From an uncultured Trueperaceae bacterium (GTDB lineage Bacteria > Deinococcota > Deinococci > Deinococcales > Trueperaceae), in contig CALDPK010000039.1 of assembly GCA_937911855.1 (NCBI GenBank), positions 1 through 14,076 of the forward strand: a DNA stretch of 14,076 bases, written 5' to 3'. Of this stretch, positions 1 through 7,214 are shown piece after piece. How positions within the stretch are numbered: position 1 is the first letter of the stretch; each line of letters starts with the position of its first letter. A program made the translations under genes and the position numbers. The notes under the pieces are model-generated. The model was not told where the DNA came from. It saw only the letters and a program-made list of their open reading frames with translations, and did no database searches.

Positions 1-213
1 GGCCACCTCGCCGAGGTAGATGATGTAGAGCGCGTAGCTCAGCGCCGCAGGCTCTGAGTAAAGCTTCCCCACCAAACTCACGGAGCGGTCAGGCTCTTCC
101 GCATAGGCTGTAGCGATTGGGCGATCCGTGGGACCCGCAAGTGAAGCGGTCAGTATCGATAGGTGGATACGTGGCCACGTGAGTGAACGAACGTGCTGTG
201 GGTGATGAAAATC
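1..213 (-). pseudogene. Possible amidase C-terminal remnant, running off the left edge
   Basis: A minus-strand reading frame is open from a stop at about 214-216 to the window edge. Its last 45 or so residues look like real protein and contain SVSLVGKLYSEPAALSYA. This resembles the segment near the C-terminus of amidase-signature (GatA-like) enzymes, where a short beta strand reading LVG is followed by a [F/Y]xE segment and a helix. The Ser-Ser-Lys catalytic part would lie several hundred residues upstream and is not present, and the residues nearer the stop do not look like an amidase. If the match is right this is a broken gene end. No start codon or ribosome site is convincing. It could also be a chance open frame. 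Confidence 0.25.
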
Positions 214-464
214 TTAGAGGTTTGCTGAACAGTGGTATCAGTAGTGTGTGAACGGCACAGTGAAGTACCGGGGCGCACATCAACACAGGAAATACTGGGT
301 CTCGGGTGGCAATGGACTTTTCCGGTGCCCCAATGCGTGTAACGATTGGCTAGAGGGCACGCGGCGGGGTCGTTCGTTGGACCGGTAATCCGTTGCGGCA
401 CATCTAGGGGCCAACTGGGAGGCTGCCTGCATCTGCCTACCTACGGGACAACTCGTCTCGTGTG
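214..464. other. AT-richer stretch with no recognisable gene
   Basis: About 250 bases between the left-edge remnant and the DUF2085 gene. All frames are short or broken and none gives a recognisable protein. Base composition is visibly lower in G+C than from position 1000 onward. No tRNA, strong inverted repeat or insertion-sequence end was seen. Confidence 0.4.
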
Positions 465-470
465 TAAGAT
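465..470 (+). promoter_or_regulatory. Candidate leaderless -10 box (TAAGAT) for the DUF2085 gene
   Basis: TAAGAT fits TAnnnT and lies 5 bases before a TTG codon at 476, the same layout as other genes in this window. That TTG opens frame 2, not the frame that carries the DUF2085 motif, so the box supports the idea that the gene begins in frame 2. No convincing -35 box. Confidence 0.35.
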
Positions 471-492
471 GACGCTTGCGAACACGGAAATT

Positions 493-888
493 ATGGCATC
501 ACCACTTAACACCTCTGATAGCCAGCGTCGTCATAGTCGCCTACCTGTCGATCTCATTGCTCGCCTGTTTGTCGATAGTATCTGGCTTCATCGCTGGGGC
601 TGCCATCGTCTGCCCGAGAGGTCGTTCGTTTATCACGGTAGGCAGTTCCATGTATGTGCGAGGTGCACGGGGTTGCTAGTTGGAGCGCCGATGTCATTGT
701 TGCTACTGCCGCTGTACCAATGGGCGCCGACCGCTCTGTGCGTCTCGCTATTCGTTTTGGCTACGGACGGCGTCACTCAGCTTCTGGGGTGGCGCACGTC
801 CAACAATCCCCTCCGGTTTATAACCGGGCTTGCCACCGCCGCAGCATTTCTACCTGCAGTGCTAAGCCTGACGTTGGGAGCCAAGTAG
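493..888 (+). CDS. DUF2085 family membrane protein (possibly frameshifted near its N-terminus)
   Basis: The frame ending at 888 carries the family motif: a Cys-His pair, then PERSF, then a GRQF-VCARCTG block (about residues 36-58 counted from 493), followed by two hydrophobic segments. DUF2085 proteins are small integral membrane proteins of unknown function. They normally have a membrane helix just before the Cys-His motif, but in this frame the preceding 30 residues are polar. The helix is instead found in frame 2, starting at a TTG at 476 behind a TAAGAT box, with hydrophobic residues through about 585. A one-base loss near 575-590 would join the two parts. The in-frame ATG at 493 is used here as the formal start. 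The gene sits alone in an AT-richer segment. The domain assignment is fairly sure; start and intactness are not. Confidence 0.65.
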   Translation: MASPLNTSDSQRRHSRLPVDLIARLFVDSIWLHRWGCHRLPERSFVYHGRQFHVCARCTGLLVGAPMSLLLLPLYQWAPTALCVSLFVLATDGVTQLLGWRTSNNPLRFITGLATAAAFLPAVLSLTLGAK

Positions 889-900
889 TGCCCGAGTTCA

Positions 901-1434
901 TCACACTGAATTTTCCAAATACACCCCAGGGGCAGCGTCAAAAGAACCAACGGTTGGCTGAACTGTGCTCCCAAGGGGGCGGGTTGTGGGTGAGACGATC
1001 ACGCCGGGGCAGTTGGGCCCGATGAGGCGGCTGTTGCGGCCAGCCAGGTAGCGTTTGGCGACGACCATGTCCTGGATCGGGATGCCTTCGGTGATCGTGA
1101 TGATCAGCGGCACTTCGGCTTCGGCAGCTTCCATGATCGCGTCAGCGGCGAAGGGCGGCGGTACGTAAACGACGCTCGCGTCCGCGCCGGTTGCTGCCAC
1201 TGCTTCCCGCACCGTGTTGAATATCGGCACCCGTACGCTGTAAGTGTCCGCGCGGCCGGGGACGCCGGAGTGGTCGGTCTCGCCCTCGAAAAGTTCGTGC
1301 TCACCGCCACGGCCCGGGTGAACCGCACCGACCACGTTGGTTCCGTAGGCGATGGCCTTGTCCGTATGGAAACGGCCTGCGCCGCCGAGGCCCTGGACGA
1401 GCAGCCGGGTGTCCTTGCCGACCAGGATGCTCAT
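901..1434 (-). pseudogene. sucD: Truncated succinyl-CoA ligase alpha subunit
   Basis: The alpha subunit binds CoA and carries the phosphorylated histidine of succinyl-CoA synthetase in the TCA cycle. Residues 1-147 match the family well: N-terminal MSILV, the FNTVREAVAATGADASV block, YVPPPFAADAI, the ITITEGIP motif and IGPNCPGVI. After about residue 147 (near position 994) similarity stops abruptly and about 30 unrelated residues lead to a stop. Normal length is about 290, so the C-terminal ligase domain and catalytic histidine are missing. The CoA-loop motif reads GLGGAG where the family has G-x-TG-x-x-G, one residue shorter, and about 13-15 extra residues lie near positions 47-67. The start is secure: a GGAGGTG ribosome site precedes the ATG, which overlaps the sucC stop (ATGA). 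The frame cannot encode a working subunit as it stands. Confidence 0.85.
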
Positions 1435-2666
1435 GCTGCACCTCCGCCGGCCAGTTCGACGATCTTGCGTGCGCCGTCCAGCATGTTGTCGGCGGAGACC
1501 ACGTTCAGCCCTGACTCATCGATGATCCTGCGGCCGAGTTCCACGTTGGTGCCCTCGAGCCTGACTACCAGCGGGACGGTCAGTCCGACGTCCTTGACTG
1601 CGGCGACCACGCCATCCGCGATGGTGTCGCATTTCATGATGCCTCCGAAGATGTTGACGAATATTCCCTTCACGTTCTCATCGCGGGTGATGATCTTGAA
1701 GGCAGCGGTCACGTTCTCGGTCGTTGCCCCGCCACCTACGTCCAGGAAGTTGGCCGGTTCGCCGCCGACGTGCTTGATGATGTCCATCGTCGCCATCGCG
1801 AGGCCGGCGCCGTTGACGAGGCAGCCGATGGTGCCGTCGAGCTTGATGAATGACAGTCCGTACTTGCCGGCTTCCACTTCGGCCGGGTCTTCCTCGCTCA
1901 GGTCCCGCAGCCCGAGCAGGTCCCTGTGGCGGAACAGCGCGTTGCTGTCGATGCTGACCTTGCCGTCCAGGGCCATCACTTCTCCGGCACCGGTCACGAC
2001 GAGCGGGTTTATCTCCAGCATGTCGGTATCGAGTTCGACTGCCGCCTTGCTCAGGCTGCTCACGAAGCGGATGAACGATTTCAGGGCGTCGCCTTCGAGT
2101 CCCAGGCCGTAACCCAGGCGCTTGGCCTGGAACGGAGCCAGGCCGATGAGCGGGTCGATCTCCTCGCGCAGTATCTTCTCGGGTGTTTCGGCGGCGACTT
2201 CTTCGATCTCCATGCCGCCTTCGGTTGAGGCCATCACGAGGTTCCGTCCCGTGGAGCGGTTCAGGATTATCGACAGGTACAGTTCCCGCGCTATGTCGAT
2301 GCCCTGCTCCAGGTACAGGGTGTTCACCTGCTTGCCGGCCTCACCTGTCTGCACCGTCACGAGGGTGCTGCCCAGCATCTGACTGGCCAGCTGTCCTGCC
2401 TTCGCCGCGGCTGCTTCGCTTCCGCCGTCCACACCGTCTGTGATGACCTTTACGCCGCCCAGGTCGGGGTGCTCGACGAAACGGCCCATACCACGTCCAC
2501 CGGCGTGAATCTGGCTCTTCAGCACGACTACGGGGTTGCCGCTCGCCTCCACCAGGGGACCGACCGCTGCCTGCGCCTCTTCGGCAGTCCGCACGACACG
2601 GCCCTCCGGTACGGCGATTCCGTGCTTGCGGAACAGCTCCTTGGCCTGATACTCATGGATTTTCAA
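1431..2666 (-). CDS. sucC: Succinyl-CoA ligase [ADP-forming] beta subunit
   Basis: This is the ATP-grasp subunit of succinyl-CoA synthetase, which with SucD converts succinyl-CoA to succinate while forming ATP or GTP. The protein opens with KIHEYQAKELF, typical of the family, followed by KSQIHAGGRG in the nucleotide-binding part. The C-terminal half has an LDGKVSID block, VNGAGLAMATMD, FLDVGGGA and NIFGGIMKCD, typical of the ligase domain. Length is 411 residues against about 385-390 usual. The TTG at 2664-2666 is chosen as start because it directly gives the family N-terminus and has an AAGGAG site 10 bases upstream; a longer frame from 2723 adds 19 residues with no family resemblance. It is followed by sucD with a 4-base overlap, so the two are translationally coupled, but the partner gene is truncated here. 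Confidence 0.95.
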   Translation of the reverse strand: MKIHEYQAKELFRKHGIAVPEGRVVRTAEEAQAAVGPLVEASGNPVVVLKSQIHAGGRGMGRFVEHPDLGGVKVITDGVDGGSEAAAAKAGQLASQMLGSTLVTVQTGEAGKQVNTLYLEQGIDIARELYLSIILNRSTGRNLVMASTEGGMEIEEVAAETPEKILREEIDPLIGLAPFQAKRLGYGLGLEGDALKSFIRFVSSLSKAAVELDTDMLEINPLVVTGAGEVMALDGKVSIDSNALFRHRDLLGLRDLSEEDPAEVEAGKYGLSFIKLDGTIGCLVNGAGLAMATMDIIKHVGGEPANFLDVGGGATTENVTAAFKIITRDENVKGIFVNIFGGIMKCDTIADGVVAAVKDVGLTVPLVVRLEGTNVELGRRIIDESGLNVVSADNMLDGARKIVELAGGGAA

Positions 2667-2677
2667 GAGGGTTGTAC

Positions 2678-2685
2678 TCCTTCCG
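2678..2685 (-). promoter_or_regulatory. Ribosome binding site fixing the sucC TTG start
   Basis: GGAAGGAG on the minus strand, 11 bases before the TTG codon at 2666. It favours this unusual start over the upstream in-frame ATG at 2723. Confidence 0.75.
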
Positions 2686-2698
2686 GGTTTCTGCTTCC

Positions 2699-2728
2699 AA
2701 ACTACCGCGACTGGCACCTCCACGCCAA
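2699..2728 (-). promoter_or_regulatory. Candidate sucC promoter
   Basis: TTGGCG (2728-2723) and TAGTTT (2704-2699) on the minus strand are separated by 18 bases, which fits a sigma-70-type promoter. It lies in the 127-base divergent region between sucC and the MogA-like gene and would give a leader of about 25-30 bases including the ribosome site. Confidence 0.4.
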
Positions 2729-2781
2729 CACCTGCAGCCCCGGTGTGAGGGATTACTGCGACCCGCCGGCAGTATGGGCGC

Positions 2782-2787
2782 TAAGCT
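2782..2787 (+). promoter_or_regulatory. Leaderless -10 box (TAAGCT) for the MogA-like gene
   Basis: TAAGCT ends 6 bases before the ATG at 2794, and there is no Shine-Dalgarno sequence. Transcription would begin at or within a base or two of the start codon. Confidence 0.5.
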
Positions 2788-2793
2788 CACTGC

Positions 2794-3291
2794 ATGAATG
2801 ACAGACAGGTACGGATAGCCATCCTGAATGTCGGTGACCCGGACGAAGACTCTGGCCGCCTGACCGAGGCGCTGCAGGCGGTGCACGCCGAGCTGGCCAA
2901 AGGGCCTTTCCAGGAGGTCGACTATCACGTGAGCGCGAGCGAGCAGGCGCTGCTGCGCGCCCGGCTGCGCGTGTGGAGCGAAACCGATCACGGCGCTGCC
3001 GACGTGATCCTCACCTGCGGTGGGGTAGGCCTGGCTCTGCGTGAGCGGATGCCGGACGCCACCATCGAAGTGATCGACCGCAGGCTGCCGGGGATACCTG
3101 AACTGATCCGGCTGGCGTGTGTCCGCACTGATCCGACTGTCGCGTTCCTGCGCCTGGAAGCAGGCGTGCGCCGCAAGACCCTGATTGTCAACCTGCCTGG
3201 CGACGCGGCCAACCTGCGCGCCTGCCTGCCGCACCTGCTGCCGCACCTGCCGGCTGCGCTCCGGCAGCTGCACGCGAACCCCGGCCTGTAG
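2794..3291 (+). CDS. MogA/MoaB-like molybdopterin-binding domain protein
   Basis: A 165-residue protein with the single-domain MogA/MoaB fold expected from its pattern: an N-terminal strand (VRIAILNVGD), a central DVILTCGGVGLALRERMPDAT block at 70-90, PGIPELIR at 99-106, and a C-terminal TLIVNLPGD block at 129-137. In true MogA/MoaB proteins, which adenylylate molybdopterin during cofactor synthesis, these read TxGGTG with a downstream D-x-TPEAT, and LPGSPK-G. Here GGTG is GGVG, the Asp-x-Thr is changed and the SPK turn is DAA, so key ligand residues are altered. It may be a diverged paralogue with another role. No other molybdenum-cofactor gene is nearby. It stands alone, divergent from sucC, with a leaderless-type promoter. 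Family assignment is fairly confident; catalytic activity is doubtful. Confidence 0.75.
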   Translation: MNDRQVRIAILNVGDPDEDSGRLTEALQAVHAELAKGPFQEVDYHVSASEQALLRARLRVWSETDHGAADVILTCGGVGLALRERMPDATIEVIDRRLPGIPELIRLACVRTDPTVAFLRLEAGVRRKTLIVNLPGDAANLRACLPHLLPHLPAALRQLHANPGL

Positions 3292-3318
3292 GCGCACATC
3301 TTTCGGACGATGCCGCGG

Positions 3319-3332
3319 CCCGCTTCAGCGGG
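3319..3332 (+). repeat. Short inverted repeat before the DUF456 promoter
   Basis: CCCGCT-TC-AGCGGG, with 6-base arms, ends two bases before the TAACAT -10 box. It lacks a T-tract, so it is a poor terminator for the upstream gene. Its place in the promoter spacer would suit an operator, but this is speculative. Confidence 0.3.
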
Positions 3333-3333
3333 A

Positions 3334-3339
3334 TAACAT
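3334..3339 (+). promoter_or_regulatory. Leaderless -10 box (TAACAT) for the DUF456 gene
   Basis: TAACAT ends 7 bases before the GTG at 3347, with no Shine-Dalgarno sequence between. This supports GTG 3347 as the start. Confidence 0.5.
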
Positions 3340-3346
3340 TCACGCC

Positions 3347-3832
3347 GTGACCATGACCATCATCGCCCTTGTCGTCTTCCTGATCATCTGGCTCATCAGC
3401 CTGGCTGGCCTGATAATTCCCGTGATTCCCGGGGTACCGCTTGCTGCAGTCGGTGCGCTGCTGGCCGGCTGGCTGACCGGTTTCGAGAACTTAGGCCTGA
3501 CAGCACTGCTGATCATCGCCGGCCTGGCCGTACTCGCCCAGGTACTTGACGTCGTCGGCGGCTGGATCGGTACCAAGTACTCGGGCGGCAGTAACGCCGG
3601 GGTGTGGGGCAGCATCATCGGTTCACTGGTGGGAGTGATCGTGGCGCCACCGTTCGGTTTCCTGCCGGGCGCCTTCCTGGGAGCGTTCCTGTTCGAGCTG
3701 GTCGTTGACAGGTCGTTCGCGGAGGCCGCCAGGTCGGGACTTGGCTCGATGCTGGGTGCGCTCGGCGGAACGTTCATGAAGTTGCTGTTCCTGATCGCCA
3801 TCGGCATCATCACCGTCGCCTACCTGTTCTGA
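3347..3832 (+). CDS. DUF456 family integral membrane protein
   Basis: A 161-residue, strongly hydrophobic protein matching DUF456. Near the N-terminus a helix is followed by the family's PVIPGVPLAAVGALLAGW stretch. A middle helix leads into a glycine-rich GGWIGTKYSGGSNAG segment, and a second glycine-rich hairpin (APPFGFLPGAFLGAFLFE) precedes an acidic loop and a C-terminal helix. Four or so membrane segments are expected. The function is unknown; the glycine-zipper-like repeats suggest tight helix packing or oligomers in the cytoplasmic membrane. Start: GTG at 3347, 7 bases after a TAACAT box, gives the usual family length of about 160; an ATG two codons later is also possible. Longer frames upstream run through the end of the MogA-like gene and are not protein-like. 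It is probably transcribed alone. Confidence 0.85.
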   Translation: MTMTIIALVVFLIIWLISLAGLIIPVIPGVPLAAVGALLAGWLTGFENLGLTALLIIAGLAVLAQVLDVVGGWIGTKYSGGSNAGVWGSIIGSLVGVIVAPPFGFLPGAFLGAFLFELVVDRSFAEAARSGLGSMLGALGGTFMKLLFLIAIGIITVAYLF

Positions 3833-3859
3833 CCGTCCTGATTCGCGGCTGCAGCAGCA

Positions 3860-3865
3860 TATAAT
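3860..3865 (+). promoter_or_regulatory. Leaderless -10 box (TATAAT) for lgt
   Basis: A perfect TATAAT ends 6 bases before the ATG at 3872, with no ribosome site. The -35 region is weak. It would drive lgt and the coupled glmU-like gene. Confidence 0.6.
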
Positions 3866-3871
3866 TCGCAC

Positions 3872-4789
3872 ATGGATCCAATAATGCTTCAGATCGGGCC
3901 GCTGGCCATCCGCTGGTACGGACTGCTGATCGCCGCCGGCGTGGTCATCGGCTCGATCTGGGCCCTGCATGCCGCCCGCAAACGCAAGATGGACACCGAG
4001 AAACTGCTGGATTCCGCCGTGTGGCTGGTCCTGGCGGGAATCGTCGGGGCCAGGCTCGTGTACGTCCTGACCAGCCCCGGCAACTTCTTCGGACCCGGCG
4101 CCAACCCGCTGGACGTGTTCAAGGTGTGGGAGGGCGGCATCAGCATCCACGGCGGCGTCATCGGCATCATGGTGGCGCTGTACTTCTATGCACGCGCGAA
4201 CGGCATGAACATGTGGGACATGCTCGACGTGCTCACGCCCGTGGGTGCACTCGGCATCATCGGCGGCCGCATAGGTAACTTCATGAACGGCAGCGACACC
4301 GGCGGCCGGCTCACCGAGCTGCCCATCGGCTTCACCTGGCCGGAGCCCGGCACCGAAACGTTCGGGGCGGTCGGCCGGTTCATATTCGGCGACAACCTGT
4401 GGCAGTACTCGCCGCCCGTCTGCAACACCATCCCGTTCGGCGAGCCTTGCACCGTCCACCTGACGCCCCTCTACGGCATGCTGGTCGGCGTCGCGCTCAT
4501 ATTCATCATCGGCTGGGCGCTGAACCGGCACAGGATGGCGGGCTTCGTCTTCTGGCAGTTCGTCATGTGGTACTCGATCCTGCGCAGCGTCATCGAGGAA
4601 CCGTTCCGCGACAACCCGCTCTTCTGGAACGTCTACCTGAACGAGAGCGTTGGCGTAGGCATCTTCACGCTGACGCAGCTGATCAGCATTCCGCTCATCA
4701 TCTTCGCGCTGTGGCAGATCAGCAGGCTGAGCGGCCCGCGTCAGGAGCAGCGTAAGGAACGCCTCACCAGGCGGGCCCGGGGCCGCTGA
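3872..4789 (+). CDS. lgt: Prolipoprotein diacylglyceryl transferase
   Basis: Lgt moves diacylglycerol from phosphatidylglycerol to the lipobox cysteine of prolipoproteins in the cytoplasmic membrane. The 305-residue protein has about seven membrane segments. Family marks include IRWYGLL (Tyr16), EGGISIHGG with the essential-type His93, the signature GGRIGNFMNG (131-140, with Arg133 and Asn136), and LRSVIEEPFR near the C-terminal end, with Arg238 and Glu242 at the places of the active-site Arg/Glu in E. coli Lgt. Two deviations stand out: the Glu normally following the signature (NGE-x-x-G) is Ser-Asp, and the usual LYE before the sixth helix is LYG (200-202). An extra loop carries Cys184 and Cys193, which could form a disulfide outside the membrane. 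The stop overlaps the next start by one base (TGATG), so translation of the glmU-like gene is coupled. Confidence 0.93.
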   Translation: MDPIMLQIGPLAIRWYGLLIAAGVVIGSIWALHAARKRKMDTEKLLDSAVWLVLAGIVGARLVYVLTSPGNFFGPGANPLDVFKVWEGGISIHGGVIGIMVALYFYARANGMNMWDMLDVLTPVGALGIIGGRIGNFMNGSDTGGRLTELPIGFTWPEPGTETFGAVGRFIFGDNLWQYSPPVCNTIPFGEPCTVHLTPLYGMLVGVALIFIIGWALNRHRMAGFVFWQFVMWYSILRSVIEEPFRDNPLFWNVYLNESVGVGIFTLTQLISIPLIIFALWQISRLSGPRQEQRKERLTRRARGR

Positions 4790-5733
4790 TGCCTGGCCCC
4801 CTGAACGTGGTCATCCTTGCGGCCGGCTTCGGCAGCCGGATGAAATCCGAGAAGCACAAGATGCTGCACGAGGTCGCTGGCGTACCGATGGTCCAGCTGG
4901 TCATCGAGGCAGCCCGGGAACTGAACCCCGACCGGATCGTGCTGGTCGTCGGTCACGCTGCCGAGCAGGTGCGTTCCGCCATGGCGGACCAGGACGTGGA
5001 GTTCGTGCATCAGGCCGAGCAGCTCGGCACGGCTCACGCCTTCCTGCAGGCAGCCCAGCTGCTTGAAGATGCCGGCGGCCGCCTCCTCGTGCTGAACGGC
5101 GACGGCGCGCTCATCACGGCCGATACCCTGCGCAGGCTGGAGGCGGCGCTGCCCGGTGAGGGGATGGCCCTGCTCACGGCGCGTGTCCCTGACCCCAGCG
5201 GCCTGGGCCGGGTCGTGAAGGGCGCTGACGGCCTGGTTGAGCGGACGGTCGAGCACAAGGACGCGACCGAAGCGGAACTCCGCATAAACGAGATCGTAGT
5301 CGGGACGTACCTGTTCGACCGGCGTGGCTTCGAGTTCGCCCGCGGACTGGATAATGACAACGCGGCAGGGGAGTACTACATCACCGACCTGATCGCTGCC
5401 TACCGGGCTGCCGGCCTGCCGGTTGGCACCAGTGATACGCCGCTCGATGAATACGGCGGCATAAACAACCGCAGTCAGCTGGCTGCTGCCGAGCGGATCT
5501 TCCAGTCGAGGCTGCGTGAGCACTGGCTGCTGAATGGTGTAACCATGCAGGCGCCTGAGACTGTATTCATCGAGCGTTCGGTGGTGCTTGAACCCGACGT
5601 CGTGCTTGAGCCGTTCGTCATCCTGCGCGGCAACACCCGTGTGGGACGGGCTGCGCGTATAGGTTCGCACTCGGTGGTCAGCGACCGGGAGATAGCTGCC
5701 GGACAGTCGGTTGCACCGCACTCAAAGCTGTAA
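4789..5733 (+). CDS. GlmU-type UDP-GlcNAc pyrophosphorylase lacking the acetyltransferase domain
   Basis: The first 230 residues match the uridyltransferase half of GlmU, which makes UDP-N-acetylglucosamine from GlcNAc-1-phosphate and UTP for peptidoglycan. Visible motifs are the nucleotide loop LAAGFGSRMKSEKHKML (10-26), QLGTAHAF (79-85), the metal-binding Asp105 in NGDGALI (the usual GDxPLI with its Pro lost), EHKDATEAE (155-163), INEIVVGTYLF, GEYYITD and GINNRSQL with the metal-site Asn227. After a helical linker only three or four left-handed beta-helix rungs follow, ending at residue 314. Normal bifunctional GlmU has about 450-480 residues; the acetyltransferase active site is absent, and carA begins 34 bases downstream, leaving no room for it. 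Acetylation of GlcN-1-P must be done elsewhere, or the enzyme is a related nucleotidyltransferase. Start ATG overlaps the lgt stop by one base. Confidence 0.8.
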   Translation: MPGPLNVVILAAGFGSRMKSEKHKMLHEVAGVPMVQLVIEAARELNPDRIVLVVGHAAEQVRSAMADQDVEFVHQAEQLGTAHAFLQAAQLLEDAGGRLLVLNGDGALITADTLRRLEAALPGEGMALLTARVPDPSGLGRVVKGADGLVERTVEHKDATEAELRINEIVVGTYLFDRRGFEFARGLDNDNAAGEYYITDLIAAYRAAGLPVGTSDTPLDEYGGINNRSQLAAAERIFQSRLREHWLLNGVTMQAPETVFIERSVVLEPDVVLEPFVILRGNTRVGRAARIGSHSVVSDREIAAGQSVAPHSKL

Positions 5734-5741
5734 ATTAATGC

Positions 5742-5747
5742 TAAACT
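5742..5747 (+). promoter_or_regulatory. Candidate carA -10 box (TAAACT)
   Basis: TAAACT lies 19 bases before the carA ATG, giving a leader of roughly 13 bases with a GGTGA ribosome site. No pyrimidine-responsive attenuator is seen. Confidence 0.4.
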
Positions 5748-5766
5748 CGCGGACGGTGATTAGCTG

Positions 5767-6912
<1,146 letters not shown>

Positions 6913-6925
6913 CGGGCGGGCAGGC

Positions 6926-7213
6926 TCAGTCTCCGGCCGCGGGACCCGTCCGCCCTGGCCTTGCAGCCGACCGGCGTGAAGCTGCCGTGAGCTGACCGGG
7001 CCTGTCAGGCGCCTCGACGGGCTGTGCGCCGGCTTTCTGAAGCAGGGCCTGCACCGGCTCGAGGCGCTCGTAGAACAGGATGGCGGTCGCTCCGCAGCGC
7101 ACCTCTTCCAGTACTTCGGTTATGGCGTCCAGTTCATCCAGCACTACCTTGCAACTGACCGCGGGATTCGCGGCGCGCACTTCCCGCATCAGCAGTTCCG
7201 CTACCTCACCCGA
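6926..7213 (-). pseudogene. cphA: Cyanophycin synthetase C-terminal remnant
   Basis: Read on the minus strand from about 7210, the frame gives roughly 95 residues: GEVAELLMREV, then VVLDELDAITEVLEEV, then ATAILFYERLEPVQALLQKAG, and a basic, low-similarity tail to the stop at 6926. This pattern resembles the extreme C-terminus of CphA (the Mur-ligase-like half), which polymerises arginine and aspartate into cyanophycin. Full CphA is near 870-900 residues, so about 90% is absent, including both ATP sites. The codons further upstream (7214-7318) are the antisense of the neighbouring cyanophycinase fragment, so the similarity ends at a sharp joint near 7211-7217. The adjacent cyanophycinase piece strengthens the identification. 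It converges on carA with a 13-base gap. Confidence 0.55.
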
Positions 7214-7214
7214 T

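Noticed and set aside
1..1000. Insertion sequence or prophage as the cause of the sucD break
   Set aside because: No transposase, integrase, terminal inverted repeat or tRNA attachment site could be found in the segment; only a short CCAAC-G-GTTGG palindrome near 943-953.
1270..2112. Plus-strand frame of 280 codons opposite sucCD
   Set aside because: Ser/Pro-rich antisense shadow of sucC and sucD.
2653..3297. Minus-strand frame opposite the MogA-like gene
   Set aside because: Antisense shadow without recognisable motifs; it also runs across the divergent promoter region and into the sucC ribosome site.
3623..4531. Long minus-strand frame opposite DUF456 and lgt
   Set aside because: Antisense of two well-recognised membrane protein genes; the translation has no family motif and spans an intergenic promoter.
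4741..5721. Minus-strand frame of 326 codons opposite the GlmU-like gene
   Set aside because: Antisense shadow; the plus strand carries clear nucleotidyltransferase motifs and is coupled to lgt.
7080..7214. N-terminal extension of the cyanophycinase remnant from ATG 7080
   Set aside because: These codons are the antisense of the cyanophycin synthetase fragment and show no cyanophycinase similarity.
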